Under the pieces are notes generated by a model, which had not been told where the DNA came from, did no database searches, and was given only the letters and a program-made list of their open reading frames with translations. Source: Mycobacterium sp. SMC-4 (GTDB taxonomy: Bacteria; Actinomycetota; Actinomycetes; Mycobacteriales; Mycobacteriaceae). Taken from it: a stretch of DNA of 64,000 nt. The first letter of the stretch is position 1, and every line of letters begins with the position of its first letter. This document shows, in pieces, positions 1 to 8,903 of the stretch. The stretch is from positions 70,413 through 134,412 of the forward strand of contig NZ_CP079870.1 of NCBI RefSeq assembly GCF_025263265.1, in the 5' to 3' direction. The translations under genes were made by a program, and so were the position numbers.

Positions 1-143
1 CGAGCTTCCTGCTGCACGCCGAACGGGTTGCCGTCGACATCGGTGTCGACACCCGGGACCTGCTGGTCGAGGCCGGCCGCCGCGCGATGGTGGGCGGCCA
101 GGAAGACCTGCTCACCGATCTCGCGCTGGACATGAGGAGGTGA
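1..143 (+). CDS. 4-hydroxy-2-oxovalerate aldolase, C-terminal end (partial)
   Basis: The frame is open from base 3 to a TGA at 141-143 and encodes the last 46 residues of a protein whose 5' part lies outside the window. The end contains MVGGQEDLL followed by TDLALDM, which resembles the conserved C-terminus of DmpG/BphI/HsaF-type 4-hydroxy-2-oxovalerate aldolases. These cleave the hydroxy-oxoacid from meta-cleavage pathways into pyruvate and an aldehyde, usually in complex with an acylating aldehyde dehydrogenase. The gene continues the catabolic theme of the genes that follow. Only the tail is visible, so metal and substrate residues cannot be checked. Confidence 0.7.
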   Translation, partial: SFLLHAERVAVDIGVDTRDLLVEAGRRAMVGGQEDLLTDLALDMRR

Positions 144-253
144 AGAGTCGCTTTCTCCACCGTGCTCAGCGATCGGTCGCCGGGCACCTGGAAACGGATC
201 CAACGCGGATCCGCCCCCCTACGATCGTCCCAAGCCACGAGAGATGAAACACC

Positions 254-1792
254 ATGGAGAACGTCACCGCACCTGTGCCTTCCCGACGGCCGACCACGAC
301 GGCGCCCGTCACTCCCGCCGAACCCGGCGGGCGCCGTAACCACGGCCTGAAAGAGAACACCCTGGGTGTTCCGAGCATCTTCTTCTACATCATCGCCGCC
401 GCATCCCCGCTGACCGTGGTGGTGGCGCTGTTCCCCATCATCATCGGCGCCGGCAACGGCGTCGGCATGCCCGGTGCCTTCGTCATCGCCGCGGTAGTGC
501 TAATGATCTTCGCCGTCGGTTACGTGGCGATGAGCCGCCATGTCACCAATGCCGGGGCCTTCTACGCGTACGTCACGCTGGGGCTCGGCCGCGTTGCCGG
601 CCTCGGATCGGCGTCGCTGGCCATCTTCGCCTACAACGCGATCCAGGCGGGCCTCTACGGCGGATTCGGGTACTACGCAGCCGAACTGCTCAATCCGGCC
701 CTGGGCATCAGCCTGCCGTGGTGGGTGTACGCCTTTGTCGGGCTGCTGCTGTGTCTGGGCCTGGGCGTGCAGGGCGTGCATTCCGGCGCCCGCGTACTCG
801 GGGTGTTCATGACCCTCGAAGTCCTCATGATCACCGTCCTGAGCGTCTTCAGCCTGTTCGGCGATGCGGTTCCGGTCTCGGAGTTCAGTTTCGAGCCCTT
901 CAACCCGAGTGTGGTGCTGGCCGGCGCCCTCGGAGTGGCGCTGATGTTCGCCCACGCGTCCTTCATCGGTTTCGAGGGTTCGGCCATCTACGGTGAGGAA
1001 GCCCGCGACCCGGCGCGGACCATCCCCCGGGCCACCTACCTGTCCATCGCGTTCATGGGCGTGCTCTACGCCGTGTCGGGCTGGCTGATCATGAACGCCC
1101 TCGGCCTGAACGACGTGGTGGCCATCGCCACCGAGACCGGCGGCAACTTCATCTTCGTGGCCAGCGACACCATCATCGGCCACAACATCTCGCTGCTGTT
1201 CCAGATCCTGATCGTCACAGCCACTTTCGCGGCGATCGTCACCTTCCACAACAACGTCTCGCGGTACCTGTTCTCGCTGGGGCGCCAACACCTGGTGTGG
1301 AAGCCGCTGGGGTGGACCCTGCCGCGCCGGCAGACGCCCTGGGTGGCCTCCATCGTCCAGAGCCTGATGGTCGGGGTGGTCATCGTGGCGTTCGCCATCG
1401 CAGGCCAGGACCCGTTCGCCACCCTTTTCACCTGGGCCACCGGCATCGGCACCATCGGCGTGATCGCCTCGCAACTGGTGGCCGGGATCGCGATCTTCGT
1501 GTTCTTCCGCAAGTCGAACGTGGACAAGCGGCCGTGGAACACCGTGATCGCCCCGCTGCTGGCGATCGTCGGGCTCACCGGCTTCTTCATCCTGACCCTC
1601 AACAGCCTCGACGTGCTGCTCGGTGTGCAGGGCGCCACCGCGGTGCTGATGGTGTCGCTGGTGTTCCTGGCCTTGCTCGGCGGGGTCGCCTACGGCCTCT
1701 ACCTGCGCTTCTTCGCGCCGGATCGTTACGAGCTGGTGGGCAAGGCGCTCAACGAGCGCGACCTGGAAGACCCCGCTCCAGAAGCCGTCTGA
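254..1792 (+). CDS. APC-family amino acid/polyamine permease
   Basis: The 512-residue protein has the usual length and about twelve hydrophobic segments of the amino acid-polyamine-organocation superfamily. After a hydrophilic N-terminus of about 35 residues, TM1 begins near IFFYIIAAASPLTVVV. The segment SFIGFEGSAIYGEEARDP with RTIPRAT corresponds to the conserved TM6-TM7 region of APC carriers. It should sit in the cytoplasmic membrane and import an amino acid, amine or similar substrate by proton coupling. The downstream TetR regulator and aldehyde dehydrogenase suggest that the substrate is an amine or amino-aldehyde precursor, but this is inference. The start is the ATG preceded by GAGAG. 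Confidence 0.88.
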   Translation: MENVTAPVPSRRPTTTAPVTPAEPGGRRNHGLKENTLGVPSIFFYIIAAASPLTVVVALFPIIIGAGNGVGMPGAFVIAAVVLMIFAVGYVAMSRHVTNAGAFYAYVTLGLGRVAGLGSASLAIFAYNAIQAGLYGGFGYYAAELLNPALGISLPWWVYAFVGLLLCLGLGVQGVHSGARVLGVFMTLEVLMITVLSVFSLFGDAVPVSEFSFEPFNPSVVLAGALGVALMFAHASFIGFEGSAIYGEEARDPARTIPRATYLSIAFMGVLYAVSGWLIMNALGLNDVVAIATETGGNFIFVASDTIIGHNISLLFQILIVTATFAAIVTFHNNVSRYLFSLGRQHLVWKPLGWTLPRRQTPWVASIVQSLMVGVVIVAFAIAGQDPFATLFTWATGIGTIGVIASQLVAGIAIFVFFRKSNVDKRPWNTVIAPLLAIVGLTGFFILTLNSLDVLLGVQGATAVLMVSLVFLALLGGVAYGLYLRFFAPDRYELVGKALNERDLEDPAPEAV

Positions 1793-1835
1793 GGCAGGTT
1801 CCGCCGAAATCGAGCGCGCCGGGGCGTCGATAGGT

Positions 1836-1865
1836 ACGTTTGTCCTTATCGATACGTACAGACGT
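1836..1865. promoter_or_regulatory. Candidate TetR operator (inverted repeat)
   Basis: ACGTTTGT at 1836-1843 and ACAGACGT at 1858-1865 form an inverted repeat with one mismatch and a 14-nt spacer, just upstream of the TetR gene and its strong AAGGAGG ribosome site. TetR-family proteins commonly repress their own promoter through such dyads. The operator role is inferred from position and symmetry. Confidence 0.5.
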
Positions 1866-1885
1866 TCCTAAAGGAGGGTCCGACC

Positions 1886-2452
1886 ATGGCCACGGCTCCC
1901 CGGCGCGCTCGCCGTCACGACCCCGACAGAAAGGAGCGCATCGTGGAATCGGCGCTGGCGGTCCTGGCCCGCGACGGAGTAGCGGGCATCACCCACCGCG
2001 CCATCGGCGAAGCTGCCGACGTCCCACTCGGTTCCATCACCTACCACTTCAAGACACTCGACGACATCGTGCAGCTCGCCTTCCGGACGCACGTCGACAA
2101 GTTGGCCACCCGCTTCGAAAACCGGCTGGCAGCCTGCGATTCGAAGTCAGACCTGATCGAGTGCGTAGCCCTGGCCATCACCGACGATCTGGCCGCCAAC
2201 CCCAACGAGCTCGCCGTCACCTTCGAACTGTACGGCGACGCGGTGCGCCGAGCCGACACCAAGCGCATCACGCAGGAGTGGATGGAGCGGGCCGAGGACG
2301 CCCTGGCCCACCACTTCGATCGTGCCACCGCTCGCCTGATCGACGTCGTGGTCGAGGGCCTGATGGTGCACATGTCCATTGCCCAACAACCGATTTCGAA
2401 GGACGCGGTACGCGCCCTGCTGATCACGGCCGCCAATCCCGGCCCGAACTGA
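1886..2452 (+). CDS. TetR/AcrR-family transcriptional regulator
   Basis: The 188-residue protein has the TetR N-terminal DNA-binding helices: GVAGITHRAIGEAADV followed by PLGSITYHFKTLDDIV is the HTH and its recognition helix, at about residues 33-62. The rest is a helical ligand and dimer domain. It probably represses the flanking permease and aldehyde dehydrogenase genes until a pathway compound binds. The ATG at 1886 is fixed by AAGGAGG 8 nt upstream. The aldehyde dehydrogenase starts 12 nt after its stop, so the two genes are probably co-transcribed. Confidence 0.9.
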   Translation: MATAPRRARRHDPDRKERIVESALAVLARDGVAGITHRAIGEAADVPLGSITYHFKTLDDIVQLAFRTHVDKLATRFENRLAACDSKSDLIECVALAITDDLAANPNELAVTFELYGDAVRRADTKRITQEWMERAEDALAHHFDRATARLIDVVVEGLMVHMSIAQQPISKDAVRALLITAANPGPN

Positions 2453-2464
2453 ACTGGAGCCATC

Positions 2465-3901
2465 ATGACCTTTCACGACAAGATGTTCGTAGCCGGAAGC
2501 TGGACCGAAGCCTCCGGAGGAGCAAAAGACCAGATCCTGGCACCCGCCACCGGTGAAGCGTTTGCGGAGGCCGCCCACGGCACGGCCGCCGACGTCGACC
2601 GCGCCGTCGCCGCCGCCCATGCCGCATTCCCGGACTGGGCCCGCACTCCCGTCGGCGAACGTGCTCGCGCCTTTCTCGAGCTCGCCGACCGCATCGAAGC
2701 CGACGCTCGCACCCTCGCCGAGATCGAGTCTCGCAACGCCGGCAAGCCCATCAGCGGCGCGCTCGAAGAGATGGAGATGATTCCCGACCATCTTCGGTTC
2801 TTCGCCGGGGCTGCCCGCACCATCGAAGGCCGTGCCGCCGGCGAGTTCGTCCCCGGTACCACCAGCATCATCCGGCGCGATCCTCTCGGGGTGGTCGGCT
2901 CGGTCGCCCCGTGGAACTTCCCGCTGTTGATGGCCATCTGGAAGATCGCCCCCGCTCTGCTCACCGGGAACACGTTGGTGCTCAAACCTTCTGAGCACAC
3001 ACCGTTCTCGGTGCTGCGCCTGGCGGAGCTGGCCGCCGACCTGTTCCCCGCCGGGGTCTTGAACATCGTCACCGGTGACGGCGAGGATGTCGGCGCGAGC
3101 CTGGTGTCGCACCCGCTGGTGCGGATGTCCTCGCTCACCGGTTCTGTCGAGACCGGCCGGTCGATGCTGCGGGCTTCCGCAGATTCCAACCTCAAGCGGC
3201 TGCACCTCGAACTCGGTGGCAAGGCACCGGTGCTGGTGTACCCGGACGCCGATGTGGCACTCGCGGTCGAGAAGATCATGCAGGGTGCGTTCGGCAACGC
3301 GGGCCAGGACTGCATGGCAGCGTCGCGCATCTACGTCCATGACTCCCTGCATGACGACCTGGTGTCCGGACTCGAGAAGGCAGTCAAGGAGTTGAATCTC
3401 GGTGACCTCGCCGACGAGAACACCGTCATGGGTCCGGTGATCACCGCCGCGCACCGCGACCGCGTGGAAGGCTTCGTCTCCCGCGCCAAGGCCACCGGCC
3501 ACACCGAGCTGCTCCAGGGCGACAACCCCGGCACCGGTTTCTACACCGCCCCCACCGTGGTGGTCGGCACCAAGCAGGACGACGAGATCATCAGCGCCGA
3601 GGTGTTCGGGCCGGTGACGTCGGTGACCCGGTTCAGCGACAACGACGACGTGCTCGCCTGGGCCAACGACACCGAATACGGCTTGGCCGCTTCGGTGTTC
3701 ACCCGCGATGTGGGCCGTGCCATGGTCACCTCCGGTGCACTCCAATTCGGCACGGTGTGGGTCAACGACCACGCTCCGGTGACGCCGGAGATGCCACACG
3801 GCGGCTTCAAGCAGTCCGGCCACGGCAAGGACATGTCGGTGTACGCACTCGAGGCCTACACCGAGATCAAGCACGTGATGATCAACCATGCGACCGCCTG
3901 A
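2465..3901 (+). CDS. NAD(P)-dependent aldehyde dehydrogenase
   Basis: The 478-residue protein is a full-length aldehyde dehydrogenase. [19 protein letters not shown] and VLKPSEHTP are the cofactor-binding signatures, LELGGKAPV carries the general-base Glu (about residue 249), and [12 protein letters not shown] carries the catalytic Cys (about residue 283). It oxidises an aldehyde to the acid in the cytoplasm. The sequence resembles the aminobutyraldehyde/betaine aldehyde group, which would suit a neighbouring amine transporter, but substrate cannot be assigned from sequence. The next gene begins one base after its stop, indicating an operon that runs on to the P450. Confidence 0.92.
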   Translation: MTFHDKMFVAGSWTEASGGAKDQILAPATGEAFAEAAHGTAADVDRAVAAAHAAFPDWARTPVGERARAFLELADRIEADARTLAEIESRNAGKPISGALEEMEMIPDHLRFFAGAARTIEGRAAGEFVPGTTSIIRRDPLGVVGSVAPWNFPLLMAIWKIAPALLTGNTLVLKPSEHTPFSVLRLAELAADLFPAGVLNIVTGDGEDVGASLVSHPLVRMSSLTGSVETGRSMLRASADSNLKRLHLELGGKAPVLVYPDADVALAVEKIMQGAFGNAGQDCMAASRIYVHDSLHDDLVSGLEKAVKELNLGDLADENTVMGPVITAAHRDRVEGFVSRAKATGHTELLQGDNPGTGFYTAPTVVVGTKQDDEIISAEVFGPVTSVTRFSDNDDVLAWANDTEYGLAASVFTRDVGRAMVTSGALQFGTVWVNDHAPVTPEMPHGGFKQSGHGKDMSVYALEAYTEIKHVMINHATA

Positions 3902-3902
3902 C

Positions 3903-4331
3903 ATGACGGTCAGCGCCATCAACACGTTCCGTCTGCGGCCGGGTGTCCCGGTCGCCGACTTCGAGCAGTTCTCCGCTGAACTCGATCGCCCGGTGTGCCT
4001 CGCGTTCGACGAAGTGCTGGGGTTCGACGTCTATCTCTCCGACGACGGCGTGGTCGTCGAGGTGATGACGGTGACCTCCTGGCCCGACTGGGAACAGGTG
4101 CGCGACAACGCACCCGAGCTCAAACCCGTCGTCGCCCGCTTCGACGAGCTCGTGGAACCGGGCAGCGTCAGCACCATCTTCACCCCGTCATTCCCCACTC
4201 AGGAGTTCCGACCACTTGGAGCCGGGGATCAGCTCCTCGGTGACGCAGGCGCCGCCCACGAGGTCGCGCGCCTCGAGCACCAGCACCGACTTGCCTGCGC
4301 GGGAGCCCCGCGCGTACCGTCGACACCATGA
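3903..4331 (+). CDS. Small HapK/Dabb-like protein with a rearranged C-terminus
   Basis: Residues 1 to about 97 look like a ferredoxin-fold dimeric alpha/beta barrel protein of the REDY/HapK kind (INTFRLRPGV, then FEQFSAEL, then VVEVMTVTSWPDWE). These are small proteins often found beside oxygenases. From about TPSFPTQ onward the reading frame is the antisense of a FAD-oxidoreductase fragment, so the last 45 or so residues are unlikely to be ancestral. The natural stop seems to have been lost in a deletion or fusion. The ATG at 3903 lies one base after the aldehyde dehydrogenase stop; an in-frame ATG at 3888 would overlap it. The TGA overlaps the P450 ATG (ATGA). The family assignment is tentative. 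Confidence 0.6.
   Translation: MTVSAINTFRLRPGVPVADFEQFSAELDRPVCLAFDEVLGFDVYLSDDGVVVEVMTVTSWPDWEQVRDNAPELKPVVARFDELVEPGSVSTIFTPSFPTQEFRPLGAGDQLLGDAGAAHEVARLEHQHRLACAGAPRVPSTP
4188..4319 (-). pseudogene. Remnant of a phytoene-desaturase-like FAD oxidoreductase
   Basis: On the minus strand a 43-codon stretch reads AGKSVLVLEARDLVGG followed by ACVTEELIPGSKWS, the segment just after the dinucleotide-binding loop of NAD(P)/FAD-dependent amine oxidase/phytoene dehydrogenase-like proteins. There is no GxGxxG start and nothing of the C-terminal domains. It ends at a TGA and is buried antisense in the 3' end of the small HapK-like gene. It is a fossil left by a deletion that brought the + strand operon against a minus-strand oxidoreductase gene. 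Confidence 0.72.
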
Positions 4332-5533
4332 CCCAGGCACCTGCCTCACCTCCGCTGCACATGCAGCGTGTCGACTTCGACCCCATCCCCACCCTCGGCG
4401 AGATCCGCGAGAACGAGGGGGTGCGCACCGTCATCAACGCCTTCGGCATGCCGGTGTACCTGGTGACCCGCCACGACGACATCAAGACGGTGCTCTCCGA
4501 TCCGGAACGGTTCTCCAACGAGCGCCCGCCAGGGTTCTTCGTCCCCGGGGCACCCGAGATGTCCGAGGAAGAGCAACGCGCAGCCCAGTCCGGCAACCTG
4601 CTGGGCCTGGACCCACCCAGGCACACCCGGTTACGCCGCATGCTCACCGGCGAATTCACCGGCCGCCGGATGAAGCGCCTGGAGCCGCGGATCACCGACA
4701 TCGTGACCCAGCATCTGGACGCCATGGAAAAAGCCGGTCCACCGAGTGATCTCGTGACCGATTTCGCTTTACCCATCCCGTCACTGGTGATCTGCGAGTT
4801 GCTGGGCGTGCCGTATGACGACCGCGACGATTTCCAGCACCGCACCAGCCGCCAGCTCGACCTGTCGATCCCGATCGAGGAACGCTTCGAACTCCAGCGC
4901 GCCGGGCGTGCTTACATGCACGCACTGGTGGGCGGCGCACGGCGTTCCCCCGGCGACGACATGCTCGGAATGCTGGTGCGCGAGCACGGGTCCGAGCTCA
5001 CCGATGACGAGCTGGTGGGCATCTGCAACCTGCTACTGGTGGCCGGCCATGAGACAACCTCCAACATGCTCAGCCTCGGCACCTTGGCGTTGCTGCAGCA
5101 CCCGGATCAGCTGGCCCTGGTGCGTGATGACCCCGATGCGGTGAGTCCGGCGGTGGAGGAGCTGCTGCGCTGGCTGTCGATCGTGCACTCCGGCATCCCC
5201 CGCATCACCACCAGCGAGGTGGAGATCGCCGGGGTGCAGATTCCCGCGCACCAGCTGGTGGTCGTCTCGCTACCGTCGGGCAACCGCGATCCGAGTTTCA
5301 TCGACAATCCGGAGGTGTTCGACGTCCGCCGCGGCGCCATGGGGCATCTGGCGTTCGGCCACGGCGTCCATCACTGCCTGGGCGCACCGCTGGCCCGGAT
5401 GGAGATGAAGATCGCGTTTCCGGCTCTGTTGCAACGCTTTCCGACCCTGCGCCTCGACGAACCTTTCGACGACGTGGCGTTCCGCTCTTTCCACTTCATC
5501 TATGGGCTGCAGTCGCTGCAGGTGGCCTGGTGA
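4328..5533 (+). CDS. Cytochrome P450
   Basis: The 401-residue protein is a bacterial class I cytochrome P450. The I-helix oxygen-activation motif AGHETT lies near residue 240, the K-helix ExxR is in EELLRWLS, and the haem loop FGHGVHHCLG carries the thiolate Cys at about residue 350. It is soluble, with no membrane anchor, and would hydroxylate a small hydrophobic substrate using electrons from ferredoxin. The ferredoxin gene follows with a GTGA overlap, so the two are translationally coupled; no reductase gene is present here. Confidence 0.95.
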   Translation: MTQAPASPPLHMQRVDFDPIPTLGEIRENEGVRTVINAFGMPVYLVTRHDDIKTVLSDPERFSNERPPGFFVPGAPEMSEEEQRAAQSGNLLGLDPPRHTRLRRMLTGEFTGRRMKRLEPRITDIVTQHLDAMEKAGPPSDLVTDFALPIPSLVICELLGVPYDDRDDFQHRTSRQLDLSIPIEERFELQRAGRAYMHALVGGARRSPGDDMLGMLVREHGSELTDDELVGICNLLLVAGHETTSNMLSLGTLALLQHPDQLALVRDDPDAVSPAVEELLRWLSIVHSGIPRITTSEVEIAGVQIPAHQLVVVSLPSGNRDPSFIDNPEVFDVRRGAMGHLAFGHGVHHCLGAPLARMEMKIAFPALLQRFPTLRLDEPFDDVAFRSFHFIYGLQSLQVAW

Positions 5534-5721
5534 GGGTACAGGCCGACCGCGACGTCTGCATCGGCGCCGGGGTCTGTGTGATGAACAGCGAGGCGGTCTT
5601 CGACCAGGACGACGACGGCATCGTGGTGCTGCTGGTCGATGACGTGCCCTCGGCCGAGCAGGACAACGCACGGAAAGCCGTGCAGCTCTGCCCCTCCGGA
5701 GCGCTGAGCGTCGTCGAGTGA
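5530..5721 (+). CDS. 3Fe-4S ferredoxin (P450 redox partner)
   Basis: The 63-residue protein has the pattern of mycobacterial/streptomycete ferredoxins paired with P450s: CIGAGVC near the N-terminus and a distal CPSGA. The middle position that would be Cys in a 4Fe-4S cluster is Val in CIGAGVCVMN, which fits a 3Fe-4S cluster. It carries electrons to the P450 encoded directly upstream. The GTG start overlaps the P450 stop (GTGA), so translation is coupled. Confidence 0.9.
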   Translation: MRVQADRDVCIGAGVCVMNSEAVFDQDDDGIVVLLVDDVPSAEQDNARKAVQLCPSGALSVVE

Positions 5722-5801
5722 ACGAGCGTTGACACTGCACCCACCGCGAAGAAGTGTGAGTAGAGATCGCGCTGGTCGCAGTGTGAACGAGGTCCGCCGG
5801 G

Positions 5802-6095
5802 TCAATCGCCGTCGCGGTGCAGGTCGATCAGCCCGGCCTTGCTCAGCGCGAGCACGCTGACGATCAGCACCCAGACCGGGAACGCGAGCGTCAGCCAGAC
5901 CGACACGTCACTGGCCACCAACAGCGTCAGCGCCACCACATAGGTGAAGATCACCAGCCCCCGCGACACCAGGCCGGTCTTGAGCCAGATGGTGGCCAGC
6001 GACATCATGAACACCGCTGCCATTCGCAGGGCGTAGGTCTTCGACAGCGCGATCAGCAGTGCCTGACCGAACACGTGCACATCGGCTCCGTAGTC
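5802..6095 (-). pseudogene. C-terminal remnant of a multi-pass membrane protein
   Basis: The frame encodes YGADVHVFG followed by three hydrophobic segments (MAAVFMMSLATIW, VIFTYVVALTLLV, LAFPVWVLIVSVLAL) and a charged tail, as in the last part of a small actinobacterial integral membrane protein. Upstream it is open only to a TAA at 6096-6098, which belongs to the repeat TTATCTGTAAC. The coding similarity thus stops exactly at that repeat and the 5' part is missing. A GTG at 6078-6080 could start a 92-residue peptide, but the gene is most simply read as truncated by the mobile DNA that begins at 6096. Confidence 0.65.
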
Positions 6096-6106
6096 TTATC
6101 TGTAAC
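6096..6106 (+). repeat. TTATCTGTAAC junction repeat, copy 1
   Basis: This 11-bp sequence abuts the truncated membrane-protein gene. The same 11 bp recur in direct orientation at 6176-6186 and in inverted orientation at 23813-23826, where the copy abuts a truncated fic gene. It marks the likely chromosome/mobile-DNA junction. Confidence 0.6.
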
Positions 6107-6172
6107 AGTAATAGCTGTGTGTAAGACAGTTACCGAGGTGCGTTTGAATGCGCGGGATCTACGAGAAACACA

Positions 6173-6186
6173 GTGTTATCTGTAAC
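6173..6186 (+). repeat. GTGTTATCTGTAAC junction repeat, copy 2
   Basis: This 14-bp copy lies about 60 bp beyond the TnpC stop and is followed by GGTGTAAC. It shares all 14 bases with the inverted copy at 23813-23826. It is the closest candidate for the tnpC-side end of Tn554-like module 1. Confidence 0.55.
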
Positions 6187-6249
6187 GGTGTAACTGACGA
6201 GCGAGCCCGTTTTTGGGGGTACCCCATGCGATTCGATTGGTATGGCTCA

Positions 6250-6672
6250 TCAGCCGCTGTTGCCGTTGCCGCGTAGACGGTGGATCTCGCCGTGGGCTGC
6301 GGCGAGCTGTTGTTGAAGGTCTCTGATTTCTGATTTGAGGGCGGCGATATAGTCGTCGTACTGGCGTTTCTGGGTGCGTAGTTGTTGGCGCAACGCAGCA
6401 TCGACTGGCGAACGGGAGTTTGATGCTGTCGGTTCAGGGTCGGCGATCTGGGGCCGTGGTGTAGCGGAGGCAGCGCGGATTTGGTCGAAGAGGTCGGTGT
6501 GGTTGTAGATCGTTTTGCGGGCGACCCCTGCGTGGCGGGCGACTGCGTGGGGGTTGATATTCATTCCGGCGCGCTGCATTTCGCGTAGCGCCTTCTTGAT
6601 TTTGCGGCGGGCGTCGTTGCGGCTTTTGGTGCTGGCTTTTCTGAGTCCGGCGGTGGAGCGGGCAGCGGTCAT
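6250..6672 (-). CDS. tnpC: TnpC-like transposition accessory protein (DUF6262 type)
   Basis: The 140-residue basic protein has an HTH-like centre (NPHAVARHAGVARKTIYNH, about residues 41-59) and a C-terminal coiled coil (LKSEIRDLQQQLAAAHGE). This is the pattern of the small third protein of Tn554-type elements, which in Tn554 affects orientation and efficiency of transposition. Its ATG overlaps the TnpB stop (ATGA). A second copy with the same layout is at 31111-31512. Confidence 0.8.
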   Translation of the reverse strand: MTAARSTAGLRKASTKSRNDARRKIKKALREMQRAGMNINPHAVARHAGVARKTIYNHTDLFDQIRAASATPRPQIADPEPTASNSRSPVDAALRQQLRTQKRQYDDYIAALKSEIRDLQQQLAAAHGEIHRLRGNGNSG

Positions 6673-8903
6673 TGATCCGTGGTGCGGGGTTGCTGGGCTT
6701 TGTCGAGGGCTGACTGGTGGGCGCCGCGGGTTTGGATTTGCAGCAGCGGCAGTCGCTTCCCCGCCCCGGTGCCGGCACCGGATACCGCCTCTTCGGCTCC
6801 GGTGGCCGACAGGCGTTCGATGATCGCTTCCAGTGATCGCAGTTCACGGCGGCGTTCGATCACCCAGATGTTGTCCTCACCGAGTTCACGTCCGCTGCGC
6901 CGGCGATACTGGTCACGGCGGGCGGCCAGCAGCGCCTCGGTCGCGGCGTGCTGCTGACGCAGCTCATCGAGGTGGGTGGCATCGGTGGCGAAATGACCGC
7001 AGCCCAGACAAGCATTGCCCTTGTCGCACTGTTTGAGCGGCGGGAGCAGACAGACCCCGTTGGGCAGGATCCGGTCGGTGCGGGCACCGAGCTGCGTCAT
7101 CTCATAGATGTCGCTGGGGCTGATCGAGATATCGGTGCCGTGGGCGCCGATCTTCTTGTGCTTGAGGAACTCTGCCTCGGCGGTGGCCGCCAAGGTGGCC
7201 GCGTAACGGGCCGTCATCTCAGGGCTTTTATGACCGAGATAGCGCTGCACCACGTGGAACGGAACGCCATCGTTGAGCAGCTCGGTGGCCCGGGTGTGGC
7301 GCAACCGATGGGTCTGGGTGAAGCGCAGTCGTCGGCCGGCGCTGTCGGTGAGATCGTGGCAGTCGTCGAGCTTGGCCAGCGCTGTGCGGTAGGTGTTGTA
7401 GGAGCGGGGCTGCTGACCGCGGTGCTGATTCTTCACGCCGAGGAACAGGTATCGGGGCGCCAGGTCGGGATATGTCGCCTTCAGCCAGCTCTGCTGCTCG
7501 GTGATGATGTCAACGATGGCCTGCTCAACGAGGATGGTGGGAATGACGTCATCGACTTTGGTCTGCTGGTAGCGCAGCCGGGCCACGAACGTGTCCGGGT
7601 CGCCGTCGGTGGGGCGTTCCAGGCCCGGGATGGCCTGCAGCGGATCATGGTCGAGCATCAGGATTTCCGACGCCCGGCGCCCGGTCAGGGCCTGCAGCAG
7701 CCAGATCCGTGCGGCCTGGGGGTCACCGAGGCCGGCGGCGACGGTGATCGTGCCGTCGGCTTTGGTCAGCACCACCTTGCGCCCGGCGGGGGCTGCCAGG
7801 ACGTCGAGATAGGTGAGCATGCGCTGCAGGTCGGCGGTGGCATACCAGGTGAGCTCGCGTTCGCGGCGCCGCTGTTTGGGCGCGTGCAGCGGTGACCACA
7901 GCGCGGTGTGGGTCAGCGTAATATCGCGCCAGCGGGGGTTGGCCGTCGCGGTCGCCGCATCGGCGGCGTTGTCGTGCATGAAGGTGTAGAACGCCTGGGT
8001 TTGGGCTTGCAGGGTGGCCACGGTATCCGGTGTGAGGCGCTCAGACTGGCTGGCCGCGGCCGGGGAACGCAGATACCCGAGATAGTCGAGGAACACGGTG
8101 CGCAGCTGATCGGGATCGGTGCTGATCAGCGGATCATCGTGATGGCCGTAGTCGTGGGCGAACCGGCCCAGCTGCGAGCCCAGGTTGCGGGCCCGGTCGG
8201 CGGCCGAGGACCACACCAGCAGGTCGTAGGTCAACGCGCTGCGCAGCCAGAACCGCAGCCCTTCGCGCAGCCACGCCGGCTCGATATCGCGCAGCCGCAC
8301 GGCGGTGTCGTGGCGGGGTTCGTGGTCGCGGCGCGGGATCCGCGGGTCGGTGCGCAGATCCCAGATATCGTGCTCCCACCACGGGGTATCGGTGCAGCGC
8401 ACCGATACCCACAGGTGCAGATGCTCGATGACATGGCGGATGTTGCGCCGCGATCCCGCCGACGGGAGCCGCATGTTGCGGCGCTGAAAGGTCAGGACCG
8501 CCTGGCGGAGCACGGCATTGGGGTCCAGGTCGGCGATGCTGGCCGGTGCCCTTCCGGTGCAGGTGCGGTGTTCGGCGATCGCGGCCGGCAGGGTGCGGGT
8601 CAGCCAGGCCAGCAGGGAGGGTTCGATCTTGCGAAGCTGCTGGTCCCAGCACACCCAGACCCACCAGGCGATCTCGTCGCCGAACCGAGTAGGGGCGTCG
8701 GGGGTGAAATCGTGGGCGGCTCCGGCGCGGTGTGCTTGCAGGTAGAACTGGTTGCGCAGAAACACCTGATCAAACGGAGCGCTGTAGATCGCATAGACCG
8801 GCCGACGCCACGCCTCGGGGACCTGTGCCCATTGAGTCGCCCATGACCCCAGTGCGGGGGCGAGGACCGGCGTGGGTGCGGGCGGGTCAGTCGGTGTGGT
8901 CAT
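6669..8903 (-). CDS. tnpB: Large tyrosine recombinase, TnpB of Tn554 type
   Basis: The 744-residue protein has a long N-terminal DNA-binding region and a C-terminal tyrosine recombinase domain: LLQALTGRRASEILML holds the first catalytic Arg, HRLRHTRATELL the HxxR box, and LGHKSPEMTARYAAT the final box with the nucleophilic Tyr. A Cys-rich segment follows (CLLPPLKQCDKGNACLGCGH), probably a metal site, and is also present in copy 2. It would cut and rejoin DNA together with TnpA. It overlaps tnpA by 17 bp upstream and tnpC by 4 bp downstream. Confidence 0.88.
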   Translation of the reverse strand: MTTPTDPPAPTPVLAPALGSWATQWAQVPEAWRRPVYAIYSAPFDQVFLRNQFYLQAHRAGAAHDFTPDAPTRFGDEIAWWVWVCWDQQLRKIEPSLLAWLTRTLPAAIAEHRTCTGRAPASIADLDPNAVLRQAVLTFQRRNMRLPSAGSRRNIRHVIEHLHLWVSVRCTDTPWWEHDIWDLRTDPRIPRRDHEPRHDTAVRLRDIEPAWLREGLRFWLRSALTYDLLVWSSAADRARNLGSQLGRFAHDYGHHDDPLISTDPDQLRTVFLDYLGYLRSPAAASQSERLTPDTVATLQAQTQAFYTFMHDNAADAATATANPRWRDITLTHTALWSPLHAPKQRRRERELTWYATADLQRMLTYLDVLAAPAGRKVVLTKADGTITVAAGLGDPQAARIWLLQALTGRRASEILMLDHDPLQAIPGLERPTDGDPDTFVARLRYQQTKVDDVIPTILVEQAIVDIITEQQSWLKATYPDLAPRYLFLGVKNQHRGQQPRSYNTYRTALAKLDDCHDLTDSAGRRLRFTQTHRLRHTRATELLNDGVPFHVVQRYLGHKSPEMTARYAATLAATAEAEFLKHKKIGAHGTDISISPSDIYEMTQLGARTDRILPNGVCLLPPLKQCDKGNACLGCGHFATDATHLDELRQQHAATEALLAARRDQYRRRSGRELGEDNIWVIERRRELRSLEAIIERLSATGAEEAVSGAGTGAGKRLPLLQIQTRGAHQSALDKAQQPRTTDQ

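Noticed and set aside
500..1474. Long minus-strand frame of 324 codons opposite the permease
   Set aside because: It is a high-GC antisense shadow; its translation is rich in Asp/Gly/His/Gln with no domain, and the opposite strand has a clear 12-TM permease.
2147..3925. 592-codon minus-strand frame over the TetR and aldehyde dehydrogenase genes
   Set aside because: The composition is that of an antisense frame and no motif is present; the + strand genes have intact catalytic motifs.
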